This document shows, piece by piece, positions 57,130 to 64,000 of a DNA stretch of 64,000 bases (positions are counted from its first letter, which is position 1; the number at the start of each line of letters is the position of its first letter). The stretch lies in NCBI RefSeq assembly GCF_037975245.1, contig NC_092577.1, forward strand, positions 30,593,398 through 30,657,397, given 5' to 3'. The translations under genes were made by a program, and so were the position numbers. The notes under the pieces were generated by a model that searched no databases, was not told the DNA's origin, and saw only the letters and a list, made by a program, of their open reading frames with translations. Source of the DNA: Apostichopus japonicus (Eukaryota; Echinodermata; Holothuroidea; Aspidochirotida; Stichopodidae).

Positions 57130-60100
57130 TCATTGAAGTAGAGATTTCCTTTGAAAATTCAACGACCCACGTGGAATTAAAAAATCGATTTCAGATGGTA
57201 CATCAATTTTTCCCTTTAAATTTGTACCTTTTTTTGTATTTCCCTCTCTTCTATTATTTCCCTCTTTTGGAAATATTTTTCCTACAAAATATTTACAAAA
57301 TGTAAGAGGAATCTGATAGGTCCCACACTTTTCTTTCCCCCTTTTTTCTAATATTTTTTCCCCCCTTTAATTTTTTGTAGCAAAAGCACCAACTAAGAAA
57401 GCCCCGGAAGGTTAAAGGTGAAGGGAAACTAGAGAAATACTGGGGAAGTGTGGCCTTAACCCATTCGTGACCGGACCGGTTTGTTGTGGCGGTGGCCCCC
57501 GCGGTAGTAAAGTGACGACAAACATAAGTGATAAGATTGCACTAGGTGAGGTCTTCCCAGCTCTGAAGATCATGTGATCTCACTGAGTACGGGGAAGTTG
57601 TCTGCTTGCAAAAGTTACGACTCAAAAAGATCGCACAAAATGCTGTATGCAAGAGTCAGAATATGAACGGAGCAAAACTCTGGTTCTGAAGTTTATGTGT
57701 GCTGGCTTCTGCAGAACTCCCCTGAAGCTGCTCCAAGCAACGCCATCCAAGACAATCTTGTGAGTAGAGAGGCCTGCGAGACAAGAACAAGAAAAACAGA
57801 ATTACAAGTCGATGTAGACCGAGCAGGAAAGAGATTTACAGTACGAATGTCGAGTTGGTGGATAGCAACCTAATCCTTCACAAGGAAGCAAACTTGGCCA
57901 GGAGTTAGAATTTCAAAGGTCTCTGGGGGAAAGAGATGCCTTGACAACACAGGTTCCAGGAAGTTGAAATAATATCTAGTGATAACGATATTGTTAACCT
58001 AGTTGCTTATCCCATGGATGCATTTGGATTAATGTGCACCGGTAATTCAAACACCTTTACATTACTTTAAGTTTCTTTGCTAATTAAAGCAGCGACTGAT
58101 GCATAGAAGAAGACAACTCATAAGAGTAGTCTATGAAGCAAACAACTCTGTGAATTCTTACGGATCTTGCAATCTTTCCAGCCTGAGAATTTGCCACTGT
58201 TAAGTTTTTTTTTTTTGTGAGTGTGATCATCCTGAAAGGATGTGACCATTATTCAAGGTTACTGGGTGATCGCTATCAAAAATCCCAAAGTCAGTCCTAA
58301 AACTGCTTTCATTAAACATGAAAGATGCCTGCGAGAGAAAGGTGGATGTAAATATTAAGCTGCACGTAGCTTTAAGCAAAGTCCAACGGTCTCTTGAGCA
58401 GACAGCCCACACAGGAAATGAGGAATGCAGGTAGCTGAATATCAGCACACTATACATACTGTATGCCACACCTTTAGCAAACCATACCAATGCTAAAATC
58501 TTTATATTGACAAAGTTTCCAATACATGTGAATGTTTGTCTTGAACAATGATACTATCATACTTCCCCCCCCCTTCCCCACCTTTCCCCCATTTCAATCA
58601 TGTACATTTCATACTATAGCGTTGCTTTCAAATGTTTATGCTAAAGCAATTCAACACATCTGAAACCAACCTCAGACAAGGAAGCAACTGTGCTGTTCTT
58701 TTCTTTCCTGGTTTGGTGCAGGCACTCTAAGCATATTATACTCATAGTGTAATTTAAACTTACAACACAAGTATACCTAAAACCATACTGTCATCCTGGA
58801 CAAGAGTTGTGGCTTTATCATTTTCAGCATTCCCCTCAAAATATCCTAGTTATCAAAATGTCCGTTGCTGTACATCTGATTTGAGGCTGTTTTTGTTTTA
58901 ATATAAAGCCTCGTGAGCCATCAGTATCAACCAACATTGTTGTCACAAATAAACATTATCGATATGCACTGACTCCTACAGCAATGGAAACATTCATGTC
59001 TACACATGTTTTGTTCAGGCCTCAACAAATCGACTCAGATATCATCTGCCTCTGAGCGATTAAAATTTGAATCAATGGGCAACCTGAACAAGTATGCATG
59101 CGTTATGGTTGACATTTGGCTAGCGACTCGAGGGTCAGTCCTGAGACTTCTGTTTATCACTACCGTTAGTCCGTTACTAAGCCACGACAATAAACAGAAC
59201 CTTTCATAGCAAACATTTCTCTTGGAAATGGTTACTGGGTGCCATTGCAAATGTAAACCCGATGCAATTGAAATGTAAACCCGATGGTCTTTCTTACTAC
59301 TGTATTTTGATGCAATGAATCAACAGTGCACTACCACAAATATGATATTAGGTTTTTATTGAGGTATTTCGAATGACATGATGAAATTAAACAATTGCAA
59401 GTTACAAGGCCAATTTTTGGTTTTGTTGTCAATCCATACCAATGCAATTTTAAGTTCAGCTTTGTGTGGGCAGTTGGTGTTCATGAGCTTAAAACTGAGC
59501 ATAACCCTTTTCGTTTGAGAAAGTCTTGAAGAAAACATTATCTCAAAATTCATGTGCTGATCATTGATCTCATGCCACATTTGGCCTAGGCTAGTATCAT
59601 GTACAGTGATACTATCAGAAGACATACTCCAGTACCTTAGTACACACGACAGGGCACGGGTCTTGTCATGTTTTTGTTTCAAACTGATTGGGACAAAATA
59701 GGTTTCATGATTCTGTCACAAGCTTGCAGTTTTCCACTTTCTGTTGTCAGCTGAAGTTTATAGCCAACAAAGGATACTTTCCAAGGCACTTAACCTAACA
59801 TTGGCTTAAGTTAGAACTTAGTATTGCCTTGCTTTGTGATCTCTCATAGGCATTGTACTACACAGCTAGCACACAGGCTATGCCGTACAGTGCTGCATAA
59901 TTACTTTACAGCCTACAGGTCAGTTGAACTTTACGTCGGTTGCAAACTTGTAGAATTTTTAAATTTTAGTCATCTGTCGGAGGCTGGTTCCCTGGTTAGA
60001 ACAGAAGGTTGAATAATTACCATAACCATCCCCGGTTAGAAACGCAGGGCTATCAAAAATGAAAGTTGAGGGTATCTTCACCGCACTATATTCATATTAA

Positions 60101-62870
60101 CCACACTTGCAATGATACCAATGTATAGCTCGCTGTACTTTATGCGGTAAAGAGTGGAAGGTTCAACTTGCCCACAGTTACGACCAAACAGAACAAAGAC
60201 ACAACAGTGAACCAAGAAAAGAGCAGGGAAAAATTGAAACGAGGAAACAGTGTATATCAACTACCAAGTCTTTTGACGTTAATCAGCCCGGGGGTACGTA
60301 CGCAAGATTCACCCCGGTTTTAATTTGGCTTCTCGACAATGCACACAAGTCACCTAGCAGGATGAACGTTTGGACGAGTGTGCTTAATGGATTAAAAGAA
60401 TGAGAGTTCTTGCGTACGCTTAATGGAGACTTCCCTGTCAACAGATTTTAAGGACGTGTGCCAGGCCAACCGGTTGAAAGGCACTCAGTCACTACTGCCA
60501 CCATTCACACACTCTTTGTTAGTGTCTGAACTCAAACATTTCATTCTCTCTGTCTCTCTCAATCCCTCACTTCTGCTTGCAGAATTGCCATAACAAATGG
60601 GAAAGAAAAGAAGGGTAGGGGGGGTGGGGGAAATGTGTCGACTGCACGAAAAGGTTAAACAGCTTTAAATGTGCTTTTGCCAATGAAACTGAAGTAGCTG
60701 GAAGCAACTAACGACACGAATGGCCGATTCAGTTTCAACAAAAAACTACTCGAACATTGAATATTGATTTCAGCCAGCTAACGTGTATATCTTGCAGTTA
60801 TATTAGACACTCTCTCTCCAAAGAAGTAGAAAAGAGAGAGAAGAAAGGGGGACATTGTGAAAAGAAGTAGCAAGTCTTATTGATTATAGGAAACAATTGG
60901 TAATGTTGACTGTTCAACCTTCCCACCCCCCCCCCAAGAAAAGACAATGTGAAATCTTTTCAAATCAGTACTTTTGGACTCTATATATAACATAAGATGT
61001 GATCAATTTTGATGGTTTTTATCATGACAAGTACCTGGCATTGAAGTATTGACTTGCTGTTGGCAGATAATACTAGACAATGGGATTCAAAGTTGACTCT
61101 GTACCTAAAGTAAATGGAACGAGCATTAAGACTGTCCAGAGGTAAAACTTATGGTTTTAATTTTCAGGGAAACAGCAATCAATATTGTGCAGGTTCATCA
61201 AGTCAGTTTAATTTCACTCAACCTATATATAATATTTGTAACATTCAAATTTTCTGCAAAACAATGGTAGAACACAGAAACAGCAATGACTGCAAAGCCC
61301 CAAAAAATATTATCTACTATATATGCAATCGTATTCATTTTAAAAAGCCGGCAAAGGAAAACAATTTTATAGTCCAGTATTTGTAGCTTTTCACATAATT
61401 CAAAGTTGGACTATGTAAGGGGTGGAGGGACAGTAAATTATCGGGGTACATCACAGGATGTGAATAATTTCCTAGGTTTTAATGGTCAATGAGTCCAAAC
61501 AATAACAGCACTTCCTTAACAGATAGTCTTCGGGGTAAACTCTCAACAACAGTACGATAGCGAGATACTTGGAACAACAGGTCACTTCATCATCAATATT
61601 TTGGCTTTGCTCACATCTAAGAACACACAGGGGGGGGGGGGGAGGGGGGTCAAGGATCTACTTTACTTTATCCTTGGGGAGGGAATAAAGCCCACCCACC
61701 TTTGAGAATGGGCAGTGGTGGACTGAAGCCGAAAGAAGAGTACTATGCAAGCGGGAAAATTTCTAGATTATTATAGGGATAATTATAGGGCGACACTACC
61801 CGTCTTTACGTTCACGACCAGTCTCTGATTGTGCAGAAGCGACAGGAGCAAGCAACCTGAGATCTTGGTTCACATGATCACCCGGAGCACTCGCGATACA
61901 ATCTCACGATCAAGATCACACAAGCATTCACAATTTCGATCACACTTGTGGTAACAAACGGCCCTCGATTTTCTAAAATGTGATTGATGTTGATGTGATG
62001 ATGATGAGTTGCTATCACAATGCTGATGATAGTGGCAGCCACAAACTGGCCAGAGCCACGCCCCACAAATTCGGGCTATTTACTTGGTGATTTAATCCTG
62101 CACAGTGAACAAACCAACTTTCAGCATAAACAGGTGACCATGAGAAAACTTTGTTGGCAGTGACTAAGACCACCATCAAACCAAAGGGTATACATATATT
62201 GTTTTCATGTACATACAAAAGTTTAAATCAATTGAAACAAGTACGATACGACTTGGGCAAGTCAGAGAATAATTTAGGGTAAACATTTTCAGCAGCAGTT
62301 TTGAAGGCTATGAAACGTCCTCAGATTTGGCACGTTAAGCGACGTTCAAAACAAGTCCTGTAGAAAATCAACCAACGGAATCAATCATGACAACTCTTTG
62401 GCCACCTCTAGTGTATTGTTCAACTACACACAAAAACAATTTTTTGTTTTTATTTTCTGTGTTACCAAATGAATTTTATCATATTATAATTCTATCTAAT
62501 TCAAATTTTAGTTCTCCTGTTATTATTCAGAAGAAACTATAACACACAGTAAAGTAGAAAACTAGCATTATATGAAGGACACTATAAAATCATATCAAAA
62601 ATATTGTTAAAGGGCCATAAGAAAACAAATTTCAAAATAAAGAAACAGAATCTTCAATTCAACAAAGGTTATTGAAAGATTATAGACAAGAAAGAGACAG
62701 GACAGGAGAAAACTGAAACAAGAAAAATAAACAGGAAAGATCAAAAGAAAGATCAAAATAAGTGAGTGAAGAAGGCATTACTGAAAAAAGGAAAGAACAG
62801 ACTAACATGAGAGTACCTTACCATTATACTAGTGAAATGTTGTTAGTGTATGTCGCAATGAAATGCCTAT
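57130..62870. other. Upstream region of PTP4A, no certain gene
   Basis: No coding exon is recognised. It probably includes an intron leading to a 5' non-coding PTP4A exon. Homopolymers (a G-run near 61631) and purine-rich stretches (62640-62780) are present. The motif TGTAAACCCGATG is doubled at 59255-59287. Confidence 0.4.
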
Positions 62871-62914
62871 TCACATCTGCAGTTTTACAGGCTTTGTGCT
62901 AACAAGCATCTTAC

Positions 62915-63101
62915 CAGTAAGGTAGATGGGAAGTTGCAGTAGAAGAATCAAGACGGCTAAGAGAGGGGCACAGTAAATATGTTTTGACATGTACAGCTCA
63001 AACTGTTTGATGCCAAAGTATCGAACGAAGATGGAGAGAATGCTAGGGACTACACACAAGACATCCCAATTTGGTGCGAATAACTCCACTACATCATACA
63101 T
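62915..63101 (-). CDS. Possible first coding exon of an unknown membrane protein
   Basis: ATG at 63099-63101 has an in-frame TGA two codons upstream. The 62 codons give a soluble start (MYDVVELFAPNWD) followed by about two hydrophobic segments (DVLCVVPSILSIFVRYFGI and IYCAPLLAVLILLLQLPIYL). The frame then meets a good donor, ACTG|GTAAGA, at 62915/62914. I do not recognise the family and could not find a continuing exon downstream, so it may be chance. Confidence 0.3.
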
Positions 63102-63389
63102 GTATCATTTAGGAGTTGCCCAAGTCTGAACAATGTATATATGTTCCTTAAACCTAACAACATATTTGTACAAATTATCAATGTTTTTTTCTACAGTTTG
63201 AACAAATCTTAGCCTAGAAGGAACTGCCCAACAGATTTCACATTCTACATCCCTTAAAAAAAAATCCTGTTCCAGGATCTTGTGTTCATTGCAATGCTGA
63301 CAGTCACATTAAGAATGTTACTAGGCTTTGGCAAGTAATGTGGTTCTACATAAGGGCTACAACTGCTGCTTGCCTAAACTAAAGACAGG

Positions 63390-63960
63390 TTTGTAATGTT
63401 AACCTAATTAGCCTAACCTAACTAAGTTAGACCTAACCATAATTTGTGTAAGCCTAAGTTAGTGTTAGGTCTAACCAGACAATTTAAATTAGGCCTAACG
63501 TTAGGGCTAGGAGAATAACTAGTCTGTTTGCGATCGGCTTGATAGAACTTCGTTTACATTTTAATTGATCAGACGCTGTGTTTTTATCCAACTTAATTAA
63601 TAGGTTAGATCTTCTACGAATTTAGCCAAGGTTCATCAATTGGCTAGGCCTCAACAGTATTCAGCAAGAACATGTGGTTGCCTCGCCTTATATTTGTACT
63701 TAAGTTGTAGTTCGCATTAGTCCATTGGGTGGTCGCATGCCCACCTAGGCTACTAAACTTCAATGTAAACGCCCAAAACAAGTGAAATCTTTGTTAACGA
63801 CAAATTAAAATACCTAAAGTTAACCGAAAATTACGAACCGTATTGAACCTGTACATGAGGGTGCGAATATGGGGGAAATCCACGGTTAAAACTGGATAAA
63901 ACCGTCGACCAACGTGTAATCTCCTTCTGGTGTACATGTCACGAAAAAGAATGAAAGGAA
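63390..63960. promoter_or_regulatory. Promoter-like CpG and TAGGCCTA-rich end
   Basis: A cluster of TTAGGCCTAA-like motifs (63390-63510) is followed by CpG-denser sequence (63660-63960). The same kind of motif cluster flanks the aquaporin/PSMF1 promoter. It may mark the transcription start of PTP4A or of a gene outside the window. Confidence 0.3.
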
Positions 63961-64000
63961 TATGTACCGTACTACTGCTATTGCTAGTGAAGCATGCAGT

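Noticed and set aside
57027-57305. Plus-strand open frame over PTP4A exon 1
   Set aside because: It is antisense to the conserved PRL N-terminus and has no family match.

Overview
This window is animal nuclear DNA: AT-rich and intron-rich, with canonical GT-AG introns and many decayed transposable elements. Three protein-coding genes can be reconstructed exon by exon, and all their splice phases agree. The gene set, the tRNA-type SINEs with a conserved central tract, the hAT, DIRS-like and LINE remnants, and the many TAGGCCTA-like motifs suggest a marine invertebrate deuterostome. An echinoderm such as a sea cucumber is my best guess, but this is inference and not proven.

Layout. (1) 3.55-21.04 kb, minus strand: a five-exon aquaporin (312 aa). 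Its second NPA box reads NPV and three of its four aromatic/arginine filter positions are non-classical. Its introns hold three hAT-type non-autonomous DNA transposons with exact 8-bp target duplications (6827-7180, 12141-13774, 16127-17845), a 422-bp palindrome, a SINE and smaller hairpins. (2) 21.04-22.11 kb: a roughly 1.07-kb divergent promoter interval between the aquaporin and PSMF1. (3) 22.11-28.13 kb, plus strand: a six-exon PSMF1/PI31 proteasome regulator (288 aa) with a proline/glycine-rich DPF tail. (4) 29-35.2 kb: the convergent intergenic region, mostly 3' UTR and low-complexity DNA. (5) 35.45-57.11 kb, minus strand: a four-exon PTP4A/PRL phosphatase (183 aa) ending in the prenylation box CCIQ. 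Its introns contain a broken DIRS-like element, a 25-bp tandem array, a 5'-truncated LINE with a GATA-type tail, a SINE and a CpG-rich block with two CRE palindromes. (6) 57.1-64 kb: no certain gene; one possible membrane-protein exon (62.9-63.1 kb) and a CpG-rich, promoter-like end at 63.4-64 kb.

The three genes have unrelated jobs: membrane solute transport, proteasome regulation, and prenylated phosphatase signalling. Only the aquaporin/PSMF1 head-to-head pair is likely to share regulatory DNA. I see no bacterial operon, CRISPR array, rRNA or true tRNA gene. The points most worth following are the aquaporin's unusual pore, the altered WPD loop of the PRL, the MFM terminus of PI31, the duplicated splice-site segment in PSMF1 intron 5, and a dispersed repeat with a conserved GC hairpin.
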